From Mytilisepta virgata (taxonomy: Eukaryota; Mollusca; Bivalvia; Mytilida; Mytilidae), in the NCBI GenBank assembly GCA_028015205.1, contig CM051514.1, positions 44,284,150 to 44,348,149 on the forward strand: 64,000 bases of DNA. The letters run 5' to 3'. Positions 1-13,287 of this stretch are shown piece by piece. A program made the position numbers and the translations under genes. Under the pieces are notes generated by a model. That model was given only the letters and a program-made list of their open reading frames with translations, was not told where the DNA came from and did not search any database. How positions within the stretch are numbered: the first letter of the stretch is position 1; each line of letters opens with the position of its first letter.

Positions 1-950
1 TAATTTGACAGCTGTGGTGTCAGTCTATATAGCGTCGTTTGTTTTTATCCGTGATAGCCTAGATTACGAAATGGGTTTATATACTGACATATACTACACT
101 GTACAGTATTGAAAGAAAAAATGAATATTCTATTATCCGTGTAACGAGAAATTGCGATAAATCAAGGAATTTATTTATACAGAAGTATAAATTTTGCCCT
201 GTCGAAACACAAATTCTGAAATTAGCCAAAATAAAATAAATATTTTCCCACCTGTTTCCAGTGTACGCTTATCATGCTTATGTTTATTTCAATACAATGA
301 CGTTTTTGTGTTTCTGGTAAAAGACAATATATAAATCATTTGACAAGTTCCACAGAATACTTATTCAAAAACAGAAAAACTTTAGTAATTTTTTCTCGTT
401 TTTTGTGGGTAGGGGATGCTTCTTGGTGAAACAAATAGACTAAAGTAATGAATATCTATCACAGAAAAACTTGTCATGATACCAATTTTGTTAGTTTGAA
501 CAGAACTGAAAATTAATTTAGCACAAACACATTTTCAATAAATGGTTATGGAAACAGGTATAATCAGAAAAAGTCACAAAATTGATATTTAGTTGTTTGG
601 ATTTTTGGATGGCAAAATCAGTGCGAGGGAATTTTTTTCGGGCAAAGATCAAATTTACATGCTGCACACATTTTTACGTGGTTGGTTTGACCTGGCCATG
701 GAACACAAAAAAGATATGGGGAAAAAAAGACACAATTATAATTTGTTTTATATTTATTTATAAATCGAGGATTTAAAATATAATTTTCCATCTACATTAA
801 AGTGAAACTAGAGATCGTGTGTCCTGCATATAGAATTCGGATCAATTGTTTTGAGAATATTAAAAATATATGAATATATCCTGGTTACATTAACTTTTTA
901 CTCCATTTAAAATAATTAATCCACAGTACTAAATTATGATTTTGAAAATA
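1..950. other. AT-rich intergenic stretch, no gene seen
   Basis: Only short open frames of random character occur here. I see no splice-bounded exon, no transposase remnant and no clear repeat array. Confidence 0.6.
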
Positions 951-959
951 CTGAAATGC

Positions 960-1900
960 TAAAATTTAATGGAGTAACTCCAGCATGAAATGTAGGTCAA
1001 TTGGACTTATATGTTCGGCTAAGTGATCTTGATCAAAACTAAAGAAGATTATTGTAGTTGTAAAATATCATTTATGTATCATCACATTCTTTTTAAGAAA
1101 TAGATTAAAATGCAACAATCTAATTACCGGTACATTACCTCCACGGCCAAATGTAGGTCATAATGAAAAATATATATATATAGCTTGGCTATGTTGTACT
1201 ATATTAGATTGCTGTAATTATGTAATTATGAAATATCATTAATACATGGTTGGAACGTTAATATTACACCCAAATGCAAAATTTTAATTCAAGCTTAAAA
1301 TGTAGGTCACTGCCATTCAAATGTTCTGCTATGCTATATAAGGCAAAAATAGTTTTGTATTATCATCAGTATACTTCCATAGGATCTTTAAAAATATAAA
1401 TAAATGCAAAAACTACCAAAGTCACTCAAGCATAACATAAAGGTCATGGTCACTCAGATGCTGCTGAGCTGTGTTGTACTACATAAGATGATTGTAGGTG
1501 TAAAATATCATTAATATACTACCATAGGATCTGTAAAAATAAACCTAGTTTTGCCAAAATCACTCAAGCATAAATATAGGTCATTTTGACTCAAATGTTG
1601 CTTAATTTAGTTGTTCTATATAAAATGACTGCATACATGTAGGTATAATTTAATTAATATTTCTCGGTAGGGTTTCTGGGGAATAGACCTAAATGTATGA
1701 ACTCATGCACGAAATGTGGGTCATAATGTTGTAGAAATGCATAATCTTACGTACAACTATTATTGCAGTGAAGTATAATTGATATAACACCATGGATTTC
1801 TAATATATGAAACAAAAGGAAAAAGTTTATCAGAGCCACTCAATGGCTTAAAAAGGGTAAGGTTCAAGATGACTGCTATTAATATATGACTAGCCCCTAT
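960..1900 (+). repeat. ~140-bp degenerate tandem repeat, about 7 units, with AGGTCA motifs
   Basis: Seven diverged units follow one another. Each holds an ATGTAGGTCA-like core, then a TCTGCTATGCTG-like stretch, a TAAAATATCATTAATA stretch and a CCATAGGATCT stretch. The AGGTCA cores sit at 989-999, 1150-1160, 1299-1309, about 1438, 1573-1583, 1713-1723 and a decayed one near 1855, so spacing is about 140-160 bp. Units differ by many substitutions, so the array is old. No ORF crosses it. Confidence 0.75.
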
Positions 1901-2039
1901 TATTACTAATTGTAAGATGTCTTCAACCTAAAAAAACAATCAATTTAATGGATGCCTACAAACAAAATTAGAATAGATGTTTGTATAACAATTATTCAGT
2001 AATTAATAAAAGCAATTTAAAATTTACCTGTATGTTGTA

Positions 2040-2810
2040 GGCAAAAAATCATTTTCCATTTCTGCTCCAAAGATAAATAACAAGAGGCTCAAGAGATTTG
2101 ACCATGTATAACTCAACATGACAGTCCCACAATCAACCCATTTTATTTCATATCAAGTGAAAATTGTAATGGACCTTCCACAGATCATGATGCTTCATAC
2201 TAAGTTCATTTGGCTTTGCAGTTTCAAAGAAGAACATATTTGAAATTCTGATTAATCAGCAATAAGAATTCATCATGTTGGCCATATTAGCTGTCATATT
2301 GGGATGAAATATGCAAACTTTATAAAGGTCCTTCCATTGATGCTTCATACAATGTAACAAGTTACAGTTTATTTGGCTTTGTGGTTTCAGAGGAGAAGAT
2401 TTTGAAATTTTGACAGATCGGAAATTAGAATTCATCATGGAGGCCATATTAGATGTTCTACTGGGACAAAATATGCAAACTTTCTAAAATTTGTCCAATC
2501 AGAAATAAGAATTCATCATGGCTGCCATATTAGTTATCTGACCCGAACGAAATCATAGGTCCTTCCGTAGATGCTTCATACCAAGTTTCAGTTCTTTTGA
2601 CTAAGGGGTTTCAGAGGAGATCAAAATGTAAAAGTTTACAGACGGACAAGACACCAAGTGACGACAAAAGCTCACATTTATGTTTATGAAGTCCGTGAAC
2701 CATGAAACCAAGGTCAGGGTCACAAGACAGGTATACTGTGGCGAACCTAAGACGATCTCTGGACCAAAAAAATCTTGATTGTAGGTATAATGTGTTCAAA
2801 GTTATTAACC
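2040..2810 (+). repeat. Dispersed mollusc repeat block starting ACAAGAGGCTCAAGAG
   Basis: Internal repeated phrases include GATGCTTCATAC near 2189, 2339 and 2570, GAATTCATCATG near 2266, 2431 and 2510, and GGTTTCAGAGGAGA near 2388 and 2608. It ends in a GACGGACAAGACACCAAGTGACGA stretch near 2641. The architecture (irregular 150-230 bp internal units between fixed ends) resembles the block at 42.87-44.37 kb. Small ORFs inside are repeat translations, not genes. Confidence 0.65.
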
Positions 2811-3060
2811 CATGCCAGAAAGTAATACCTATTACCTATTTTTTGTCGCAGGCGAGACAAGAATGACAGTTGTGGCTGTTCTATATTTCATGACTCAAGA
2901 ACTTAACTCTTTGTTTGACCATGCTCAAATTCAGTTATAATTAAATGTGATGTTGATATAAAAGATAATTATTACTCTTATGTTCAAAAATAAACAATGG
3001 TCACAGATCATTGGACATATATGGACTGATCTATATGCAAGATTATTGATCCTCTCCCTT

Positions 3061-3307
3061 GCATCCTTCCAAGTCAGGGTTTTGTATCCACATTTGTTCT
3101 TACAAACCCCTGGCAACATTCATTCATATTTATGGATCAGAAATTAATTATTTTCATTGGTTACTTTTCAAGGTCAAAATAGAATCCATTTGCATTGTAG
3201 GTAGAATTTTTTAGGTCACACACCAGACGGCGATATGTTCAACCCACTAAATTTGAAATAGTGTTGTCAAACAGCCGTGGATACAAAACCCTGACTTGGA
3301 AGGATGC
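3061..3307. repeat. Foldback with perfect 30-bp inverted arms
   Basis: Positions 3061-3090 and 3278-3307 are perfect reverse complements (arm reads GCATCCTTCCAAGTCAGGG and on). The 187-bp spacer is AT-rich and non-coding. A perfect 30-bp match in otherwise decayed sequence suggests a young MITE-like element, but I could not define a target-site duplication. Confidence 0.7.
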
Positions 3308-3521
3308 CCCCTTGCAAAAAGCTACATTATTTGTTTGTTTTATTGTTTTTTATTTTTTTGTCACAGACATTTCAATGTTTAATGACAATTAAAAGTTAGT
3401 TAAAGTTAATTATTAAATATTGTTTTATCAATAAAAGTAAGCTATGTTAAAGATCTGGCGTACTTAAAATAAAGTTGCTTGTGACTCTCAAAGTGGCGAG
3501 ATATGAAATTACATTTTAAGA

Positions 3522-3586
3522 TCCCTGGTCAGACTTGAACTGACAACTCCCAAATAAATTGGGTGTATTTCCTTATACTACAGGGA
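3522..3586 (-). pseudogene. tRNA-like pseudogene (apparent UUA anticodon)
   Basis: Read on the minus strand, TCCCTG pairs with CAGGGA as an acceptor stem, GTCAG/CTGAC encloses a TTCAAGT T-loop, and CCCA/TGGG encloses a 7-base loop ATTTATT. The B-box (GTTCAAGTC) is good. The D-arm is poor and the total is only about 65 nt. The anticodon position would read UUA, complementary to the stop codon UAA. A tRNA-derived relic or SINE head is the likeliest reading; a functional tRNA is unlikely. Confidence 0.4.
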
Positions 3587-3689
3587 TATCATTAACACCA
3601 CTGTTGCAGTCACAGAAGAAAACTACGACAAATTTTAGCAAAAACAGAATTTGAGACCCCCAACCAATAAAGTCAACAAGGTAATAACA

Positions 3690-4603
3690 CTGTCATGGTG
3701 TCAAGCCATTTTGGACCAAAATTATATAGGAAAATAGGATTTTCCAAGTTGAAAATATAGGGTAAATATAGGACAATTGCTACCAAATTTCACTCTTAAT
3801 TTATGGCCTCCACATCCCCTACAGCCATACCTTACCTCCTTTTTACTTAAAATAAAAGTTAATAACACAATTTATATATATAAAAAAAATGTTCTAAACC
3901 AAATTTTACAATCTAAATTGTACCTCCAATCAGTCTCAACTGCAGAGGACTCATGCCATTATTGTTTGTCTATTTTCAGTAATTTCAGGGAAAAAATGAA
4001 TCTGTGTATAGTTTACTATTTAAGATTTCATTTACATTTTGAGCCTACTTAGAAACAATCTTAAGATTACAATTTGGATGCATGGTTCATGCATATTTCA
4101 TCTAACAAATAATCATCAGCAGTGCTCCGTCAGGGTCAGTTGAAATACAACACAACAATTGGAAAACATTTAATAATGTTATTAAAAAGTTCTGTATTTA
4201 AAAACATAATGTAAAAATAGTATAAATGCTCTGCAGTTAAGTAACCTGTGTTATGTGACAGATTCACTGAAATTCAAAATATTAATTAATTACATAAAAA
4301 ATCCTACATTAATAACATTAACATATAATTTTGCTGTATAAGGTTAGCTTAATACTATGATCAATCAGTATAAGTACTAAAACCAACTACAGCCTACATA
4401 CATAATGTGAATCATTCTACTAATATAATGTGATTCATTCCATTATTAATACTTTTTCTTATAATATATATTTTTCCAACTTTTTTTCAAAATATAGGAA
4501 AAAGGGTGAAAATATAGGATTTTTTCAGTGAAATATAGGAGATATAGGAATTGCCTGGAAATATAGGAAAAATATAGGAATATAGGACCACTTGACACCC
4601 TGC
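3690..4603. mobile_element. Possible transposon with GGTGTCAAG termini and TATAGGA subterminal repeats
   Basis: The left end reads GGTGTCAAGCC...TTGGACC near 3696. The right end, read in reverse complement, is GGGTGTCAAGTGGTCC (about 4583-4603). AATATAGGA-type motifs cluster next to both ends (3727-3775 and 4490-4590). The interior has no transposase. This would be a non-autonomous DNA element; the ends are only approximate. Confidence 0.4.
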
Positions 4604-4686
4604 ACTTTTCTCTTGTCAACATTGTGTGTTTTCAAACTTTTGCTGGTAATATGTAAATGAAACAGTCTGAAATTTTACCAGTGCAT

Positions 4687-5480
4687 TCAATTAGTTAGGG
4701 AAAATGGGCATGGGAGGGGTTGAATAAAGGCCCTTTGTGTTGATTTTGGGCCTGTATACATGCTGACTGGTATAGTGAAAGTTTTCTTCATATAATTTGT
4801 ATTTGGTCTTGGTACAAAAAGAAAATCAGAATTTGTAGAGCGCAATGAATACTGGTTTGTACTAGATTTGAACATATTGCATAGATAATCAGGAGCAATA
4901 TTATTTATGGATTTATGCATTAATACACCTTTATGGTACAGAAACTCTGTTTTCGTAAGGTAACCATCCCAACTCTTTAAACATGTTAAAGAGAGCTTTA
5001 GATGGTGCATCAAAATTGGTATTCATTATTACACAAGCAGCTCTTTTGGAGTTTACATCACTGTTGTGCACTGGTCATGAGGAGAACTACTACAAAATAC
5101 AAAACTATATTTCCTGTTTTAATATATTTTTCTTATATCTATATTTTACAAAGTCGACCTCATTGCACTACACACTTTATACTGTAATAACATCCTATAT
5201 TGCTCATATTTTATTTTATTTCTTTGTGTATTGTGCATTTATTCTTGCATGTTTTATAATAATTATTGTATTATGATTATGTATCTTGCCTGAGAAGGGC
5301 CCATGATTGGTAAATAAAAAATGTCTAATGTCTTATTTATGAATGTTTCCTTTGGAGGTTTCACTCCATAGAGTGCAGCAGTAGTCAAACAGTGGAAGGA
5401 TATAACCATTATAAAATAAACATAACCCTTCTTTTGTATTATATGATTTAAGTCTTGTAAGTAAATATATTCTTGAAGAA
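4687..5480 (-). pseudogene. 3' end of a degenerate LINE reverse transcriptase
   Basis: The minus frame ending at 4687 reads like the tail of Jockey/CR1-type pol proteins: a segment YHKGVLMHKSINNIAPDYL followed by SLRSTNSDFLFVPRPNTNYMK, matching the common family pattern '...L-V-Y-K-x-L-N-x-x-A-P-x-Y-L ... R-S-T-x-x-x-x-L-x-V-P-x-P'. Upstream (above 5013) the frame is broken by stops. Family assignment rests on this tail pattern alone. Confidence 0.55.
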
Positions 5481-5499
5481 ATTAAAGAACAAACTTGAT

Positions 5500-6940
5500 C
5501 AATTTTTTTTATCTCATGATGGATTTTTGTCTATACATTGTATAAATACCAAGTAGCTTTTCATATTAAGCGTCACGAAGCAATTGATCACGACACTATA
5601 CATCAAGGTTAGTATGAACATTCATTAACTTTCGCATAGACCCAACTACAATGTAACACAAATATACAAACTTTCTGTTCAAGGCATTGTTGTAAAAATG
5701 TTTTGTCACATCCCACCTGGTTTCATTGTTACAATTCGCTTTACATTTTATGTTAAAAATACAATTCCTGAATCTGACCCGAAACTAATTTATGTGATAA
5801 AGTTGATCTGCCTCCCTGGCATTTCAGGTAGCACCTGTCAAAAATTAGAATTTTAAGGTTCCCAGTATGATGAAAGATCGGGATTTGCATTTAAAAGTAT
5901 GTGTTTTCTCTCAAATTTACCTGCAAATAAACATATTCATCTGTGAAAAACTACGTGGAGATATTCATTTGTGTTTCTAAAGATTTGATATGGTAATTCA
6001 TGATTAAAACTTCTTATTTAACTTTTATCTATGTTCAATCACGTAGCATTTAGTTGTGGAGACCAAAAAACAAGGCTTCAGCGGCAACTTTAAAAGCCTG
6101 CCCATCTATGAAAATCGCACTCTCTTATTTAAAAAATACATATAACGGTTCAGGTGATTTTTCGGCGTCTATTGTTCATTTTGGGCAATGTAAAATTACT
6201 TCAGTCAACTGTGATAGGGCTTTTTGTGCTTCAGTCTCACCTACGAGGCGACGATGCTGTTCAATCATGAGTGAATGCGCATGCCCCATATCGGCCATTA
6301 AAAAGAAAGAAATTAGCCAATACCGGTCCGTATTGTCAATCTTGTAAAATAACGGACGGGTACCAGTCTAGGGTTATCAACGCACGGGAATATGGTTTTG
6401 TATCGACGTGTCATTGGCCAATCACAATCCAAGATTTGTACCAAGCCGGGAATAATATTTTTTGCTTTGCCACATCAAATTAATTTATAGAGTTAAAGAA
6501 TCGCATCCACCAATGCTGAAAATATTTGGCAGGCTGGAGGATTTTAATTTTTATTTTCTCTATCAAACTCTGATGTTCTCGTGACGCACAACTGGTACTT
6601 ATGACAAATATGCTCGAAGATACTGCGTTCCGTTTATTATCCATTTTCAGACAGCAGTATATATGTGAATAAGGGAAATATCGAGGTTGTCCGAATCAAT
6701 ATGAAAATTCGGAAAATTACTTTAGGCTACACAAAGAGCTATCCTAGTATAGAAGTAAGGGTCCCAGATGGGAACCAGACGCCCATTACCCCATATAAGA
6801 ACAAACCAAATACATATACACTGCGTTGATGCGCAGCGCAATAAGGCAATATTCTATGGGAACATAGGACAGAGTATAGAAAACATCATAACAACAATAC
6901 ACAATGAGTGTAATTTTTAAGTTGCATACTTAACGCCGGG
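5500..6940. other. Intergenic stretch, nothing recognised
   Basis: Somewhat more GC-rich around 6270-6430, with a CATTGGCCAATCAC stretch (two CCAAT-like motifs back to back near 6412) but no identifiable transcription unit next to it. Open frames of 70-97 codons overlap one another in different frames and show no domain, signal peptide or splice context. Confidence 0.5.
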
Positions 6941-6954
6941 TCTAAACGACGATC

Positions 6955-7090
6955 CAAGTCTTGTTGTGGAGTTCTGGAACCAATCAGTGCTTGCATTGTG
7001 GAGTTTTGTTTCTGGAACTAATCGGTGATTGTCTTGTTGTGGAGTTTTGTTTCTGGAATCAATCTGTGCTTGTCTTGTGATGGAGTCATA
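6955..7090 (+). repeat. Short tandem repeat, about 3 units of 45-57 bp
   Basis: The phrase GTCTTGTTGTGGAGTT...TTCTGGAAC-CAATC-GTGCTTG repeats three times with internal length variation (units start near 6958, about 6993 and 7037). Confidence 0.65.
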
Positions 7091-7099
7091 GAACCATAG

Positions 7100-10000
7100 A
7101 TATATAGAACTTTCTTAATTTTCAACTTCTCGATTGATGTCTTCCTTCCTCCAGCCCAACTTTCAAACAATTTTAGAACTGTGACGGTATTTCTCAAAGG
7201 TGTTTCCTATTTTTAGTTGGACAGAAAAAACAGAAAAGTTTTTTTTCTGCCAAATTTTTGACAAATTTCATTGGAAATGTCTTACTTCGGAGACACATTC
7301 GCTGAAATATGACGTTAAAAACTGTGTATTACTTGCCGACAGTCTTGAGAAATATACATGAATTCAGAAAAGGGACAGATATAAGGAATAATATGTTTAT
7401 TTGTGATATGTGCTTACTTCTGTTATATGTTTGACACTAATATTTACGGGGTCCTTATTGCTTCAATTGTCTGGTCGACAGATGCTTTTCTACTAAAGAC
7501 ATAACAATTATCCAGAGATGTTATTATTTTTTACCGTGATCAATCGTATGGAAGTCTGTGTTTTTTACGCACACCCCCTATCCCCACATATTTATATTGA
7601 TGTAATTTTAATAACAACAGCGTATTTTTTGTCTACATTTTATAAACTTATTGAAAGATTTACGAAATTGGATAATTGATTCTAAAAATAACAACATTAA
7701 CATGTATGAAATATATCCACCTTTTGGTGTTAGAAAGATTTTGTTTAACAAAACCCTGCCCATATATTCTAGTCACGTCTACTTGTGCTTACATTTTAAC
7801 ATACATAGTGTAATTACTTAGTCACGACATGCAACATTGCTTAAAATATATGCGGTTTCTTAACTTTCGTTTTTTTTCAATTATTATAAATTTCAAAAAA
7901 CAGATTAAAATAGCTGTTGAGATTTCGAGATTCAAGTTTTGCCATTAAAATTATTATCCACCCACAATTTATGTCAGAGATTAAACAAAACGTATTTAAT
8001 CATGTAAGTATTAGTTGTACATTTGAAAATGATTTTATTTTATATCCGTTTATTTATATTTTTCAAAATATTAAGAAATTTACAAAAATCATTTGTAATA
8101 TCATTTGGATCAACTCATTTCAAAAAATTAATCATGTCTCACTACCAGCGCTCGAAGCGAAAAAATGCAGAAAGCCCAAACAGTAATCAGTTTATTTTGG
8201 AGGTAGATATAAAAAATGGAACGCCGAAACCCATTTAACAACAGAATTCCCATGTACTTCTTTAAATACACAACATTTCTAAATTCCACCACATCTTACA
8301 ATAATTTTTAAGCATAAATATTTAATTGATTCTAGATCAGTTTTGATACCTGGTATGTGCTGTACAAATGTGTGACCGGTAACGCCAGGAAGACGGCACA
8401 ATTTCTGATTTCAAAAAGATATTTTTTGAACGAATAAATTATGTTGCATTTGGATTTATGAAATAACTCTTCAGAAATCATCTAGATATTTCAGGGGAAA
8501 GCATTCGTCTTTTACGGATGTATCGAAAGCCTGCTTCAGCTTGAATGTCTGAGGAATCGTCTATTTTCTAAAATAAAAAATACTGCACATTTATGGATTA
8601 GATCGCACTCAAGATAACTCTTGTTTAGAGTAGCAGATCTGAGAGGTGTACAATTGTGCAATCTTTTCGGTTTTACCAATTGTCACGGTACTTTGAATAG
8701 GCAGAAAGTTTATATACCCACATGTACCAGAACATTTGTGATACACGCACCAACAATTGTGTGGAAAGTGCATATATCTTACTAAACAAAAAGATAATAA
8801 AAAATAAGATGCAGGTTAACCACTTCAGAATTTTTTAAGGATGGCGTTAGTTGTCCCTTTGGTGTTTCTTGACTTTACTTTCAAAATGGAACCATTTTCT
8901 CTAGAGGATTTTCATTAAAAGTTTAAGTTTGGAAGGATATATAACTTTGTGACAAAATGGGCTATTATGCATAAATGTGGTTTATTGGAAGCATTAACAC
9001 CAGTAGTCACATAGCTGGTGGTATCCGGTATCAACTTAATGATTATTATTTTGGCCTAGTGTCACGTGTTTGTATGAATGCATGAACATTTTATCCACCT
9101 TATTCTTACCTTTCTTACCAAATTAAATGATTGTGTAGTTAATTTTATAATTGTTGCACATTATAATCTTTGCCTCTTTAATATCGGATAATGCTGTTTA
9201 CTAAAGCATTTCAACTTAATGTTCGCCTGCAACACTAGTTTATAATCGTACTAGGATTTTCTATTTTTAATTGGCCTTGCGATTTGTGTTGTATTTTCAA
9301 TTTTAAAAAATTGAATAGAGTGTAAAGGAAATAAGAATATAATATAGTACTTTGTGGCACGTATAGTTTAACACCGGCTTCATTTGCATGAAAAACATAC
9401 ATGAAATTAATTACACTTTAATTAATTATTTCATCTCTGTGTATGGTTTTATGTGTCAGGTCGAATCTTATTTGCATACATGCAGTTTGAATTTTAATGT
9501 TTGTTTTAATAAATGTATTTTGACATCATGCAAGGTTAATTGTCCTCTTCATTCAGTATTTATTTTCGACCATCTTTTCTAAAAGCTAAAAACAGACAAG
9601 TGTACATGTATGGTTTTGAATAATAATTTTTAATTATGATAAATCTTTAATCCAAGTTGAACTTTGAAAAATAATAAAAGAAGTAGGAACTTTTATTTGA
9701 CCGGCTATTTAGTAGTGTCAATGGATGTGTTTTATACAGTACTTAGAGTATCTTGGTGGCCTCCTTTGTAAGACATTGGATTGGCAATGTTGCCGGTTGG
9801 TTAAATGATTTTAAGATATTAACTATTTTTGTTTGTTAGTTCTTTATTCATAAATCAAATATATATTTGAATATCAGAAAAACTCAGACTTAGGCGGGTT
9901 TTTTGTGTTTGTTTTCGTTTTCGTTTTCGTTTTTGTTTAGCTGTAGTTGGCGGTCAACCCAAATCCAAAATTAAATATCTTACACATGTTTGTTACAAAC

Positions 10001-10220
10001 TTTATTTTGAAATTAGGTAAACGGGGAAAATTTTTGTTAACACAATGGTCATAAATATCCTGACAAATTTTTTTTTTTTATTTCAGAGAATACAGTGACA
10101 AGCAAAAATAAATGGCTTTGAACCAGAACACCAAGTTTATATATAGACACCCGATTGTAAAGACCAGGAAATTAAAGTTTTTATTCGTAAATGGATTACA
10201 CTGTTAAGCCGAAAGGAACC
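7100..10220. other. Gene-free stretch
   Basis: Only a short TTTTCG microsatellite (about 9911-9937) and a 30-bp fragment near 8853-8884 that matches the 3' end of the dispersed repeat at 32.2 and 56.2 kb (CCCTTTGG-GTTTCTTGACTTTACTT). No gene recognised. Confidence 0.5.
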
Positions 10221-10229
10221 ATTTCATTA

Positions 10230-10430
10230 TCAGGAAAAACCAAAGATGACCATATAAAGAACAAACAAGAACATTAAGAGAAGAAATAAAATGAGGATCA
10301 AGGGTATGTTTATGATATAATTTGATTGATTTGTATTTAACTGAGCGACTGCTGCCAAATTATCTGTCTCGGAAATGAATGAAAGTACTATGAGAGACAA
10401 ACTGAGATGAACTTCTGAACATGAAGACAC
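10230..10430 (-). CDS. Candidate small membrane protein ORF (66 codons)
   Basis: An ATG-to-stop frame with a moderately hydrophobic N-terminus (residues about 8-20) and a strongly hydrophobic helix at residues about 40-63 (PLILILFLLLMFLFVLYMV). It could be a small membrane protein, but AT-rich DNA often yields Leu/Ile/Phe-rich frames by chance. No homolog recognised, no splice or promoter support. Confidence 0.2.
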   Translation of the reverse strand: MSSCSEVHLSLSLIVLSFISETDNLAAVAQLNTNQSNYIINIPLILILFLLLMFLFVLYMVIFGFS

Positions 10431-11868
10431 ATGTATTTATATCCAAATTGTTGTGGAATTGTAAGTATAAACATTTATTTTGGTTTATAAAGCACAACAG
10501 CTACTCCTTACATATAGGGAATATCTTAAGGATTTTTGATATCGATTGACTTACAAATGTAAGATACCAGCTAATAGCCGAAAATATCTTGCTTCATTTA
10601 AACAAGCTCTTAATATAATGAAACTTAGGCACTTGTGAGCTCGTTAATTAATACATTTATGAGTTCGGGATTCTTTTTAACATAACCTTGTTGCGGTGAA
10701 TGTATTTTACTATAAAGCAAACTTCTTCTTTTCATGCGCAAAATATATGTGATGTTTTTTTTTCATCACATATTAAGTATTATACATGTGTTTTTTATTC
10801 AATGTAATTTGATTTTCAGTCTCTCTCTTTTCTTTTCTCACGATGACGGCGTTCATGGTAGCTGAAACAATCGTATATTTGTAAAATATGTTAAAAAACG
10901 TACATGATGTGCATTGTAATGTTGTCCTGTCAGTGCTATTTTAATACAAATAGACGATGTTTTCCAAATACGCTTTTTGACATTTATGTGTGTTAATTAA
11001 TTTGGCTTAAAACTTACTTTTTAAGACTTATAAAACGTATCAAGTTTACGGTAGAATGCATGAACATAAGACGTGCATATTTGAAAGAAACATTTTTTAA
11101 AAGCACGCTTGTTTGTTTGGGAAGCTCATATTATGCTCTGCAATTAGCATATAATAAACACGATTATTTTATAGTTGTGGTTAGAAAAACAAGCATGAAA
11201 GTCAATTTTTAATTGTCTTAATGTTGTAAGTTCGTGATATTCATAGCTTGTGGTATGGCAAAATGTAAATCGAATGAAACCATTCCATAGCTAATTTGAG
11301 ATATGAAAATTAATTTCATAATTTTTTTTTTAATATAAATAGCAATAAATTTTGTACACATGACTGTAGTTATCACAAAGTTGAAGGAACAGTATCTAAA
11401 ATAATTTAACATCACAGAGATTTTGAGATATTAGAAGTAAACATGAAACAAAGTATTATTTTGAGATAAAAAAAACAAATATAAGATATCGGGAATTTTT
11501 AGATAACGAGAGTTTTATTAACTATTGTTAACCAATGACTTAAGATACAGTATAAATTGACCATTTGATATAACAGGAAGTTCTTGACAGCTGACATTTG
11601 GACAGGGTCAGTGCTCTGTATAAAATTTATACAGGGCATTGTGCCTGTATAAACTTCCGGTTCCTGTTCCAAAAATAGATCTACGTTTTGTTGCCTTTTG
11701 AACCATTATTTTATCTTTTCTAATGGCAAAAATAGAAAAGGGAATATATTGAAAAATAATAAACTTAACGACAATACTAAACGCGCCTTATGGTAATAAC
11801 CGCAATAAGAATTTTAAAAAATTACTGCAATTTCACATGTTTCAAGTTGTTGGTTAATAATAAAGGTG

Positions 11869-11985
11869 TCATAAAATGGGTATTTTGATATGAAGCATGT
11901 ATTATGTCCTCGTACAGTCGTATGGGGCCCAATACGACTGACTCGGACATAATACAGGCTTTATATGAAAATATATCCATTTAAT
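11869..11985. repeat. Imperfect foldback centred on GGGGCCC
   Basis: Outward from the centre near 11927, TATTATGTCC...CAGTCGTATGGGG pairs with CCCAATACGACTG...GGACATAATA, and the similarity continues into AAATGGGTAT...GATATGAAGCATG against its diverged complement. Arms are about 55 bp. A MITE-like hairpin element; no ORF. Confidence 0.6.
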
Positions 11986-12122
11986 AACGCTATACCATAA
12001 CATTATTTTATTAATACATTTGAAAACAGACACTACATGCACAGCAGTTAAATTGTGGGCGCCCCTAATAGATTATAAATTCCAATATGATTCAGATGTT
12101 GACAGATTCATAATGATAATAT

Positions 12123-12502
12123 GTTTATAATTAAGAAACATTAATTTTTTTGTGTCCTTGTATCGTATGACAAAATCAACAGTATGTCACCGAGAGCAAA
12201 TACATAAATGTTAAAAGTCAACATAAGTTATGCTATACGTTATATCCAGTTTCAATGTGTACAAATATATGTATAATTTCTTAATGATCAATATTTCTCT
12301 GTATATTGCATGTATAAATTAAACAAACACACACACACACACACGTAAAAAGTCATTTGGTAAATAAAAAACAAATAAAATCAAGATAAAAGATTAAAAA
12401 AAAATTTATAATTAAGAGACATTAATTTTTTTGTGTCCTTGTATCGTATGACAAAATCAACAGTATATCACCTGGAGCAAATACATAAATGTTAAAAGTT
12501 AA
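12123..12502 (+). repeat. ~100-bp direct duplication 282 bp apart, with a CA microsatellite between
   Basis: Segment 12123-12222 (TTTATAATTAAGAAACATTA...) recurs at 12405-12502 with few differences, including TGTGTCCTTGTATCGTATG and GCAAATACATAAATGTTAAA. A (CA)n tract lies at about 12327-12345. Confidence 0.75.
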
Positions 12503-13287
12503 CAGAAATTATGTATATACATTTATTATACCAATTTTGATACACAGAATGCAAAATGTGCATTTTGCAAAAACAGTATGTCCGAAATCAAAATATCAAA
12601 AATATGATACTTCTAAAGGGACATGTTCATGTACATTTATATGTAGATTTCGATATATATAGCAACATTTAAACAGGTACAATTTGTCATAATTCTTATT
12701 TTGGTGTCATTATTATATATAATATTAATACAAATTTTAAGATTGAAATGTAGATTCAGTCGTTTAACAAAACACCGCATGGATTTTACAGCAGAACAAC
12801 ATTCCAGCTTTCATTAGCCCATCCCTGATCAGCTACCGATCGGTTTTGCCACCTGCACCTTTTCCTTTATTAACAGAATTGATTTCTCATTCCAGATAAT
12901 CATTTCCAGGCTGTCCAAGTATTACAGCATACAGTCCCTAGACATAACATTATCATACTCCGGGCTCAGATTTGTATTGCTATCTATATATCTGATGTAA
13001 TTTCAATAATTACAAATTGTCCTTTAGGGCGTGTGAAATTCTGGTCAACTTTCAGATGGTATATATAACCCTTGCATACATGTATGTTCAAATATTCTGA
13101 TTTTGTCCAGTAAGAAAATTCCGTAATAAGGTAAGGTTTCATTCATTTCTGTTATAGATCGAGACTGTTTGGAAGCCTTGTTAGGACAATCTAGTTTTAG
13201 CTTCTAGCAAATTTAAATTCCAGCAATGGAGATGTACATGTTAAATTGTAACGCCTAGTCTAGATTTAAACTAAAGCTCTTAAAATT

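Noticed and set aside
6054..6483. Two overlapping frames of 97 and 70 codons
   Set aside because: No domain, signal peptide, splice or codon-use support; they overlap in different frames.
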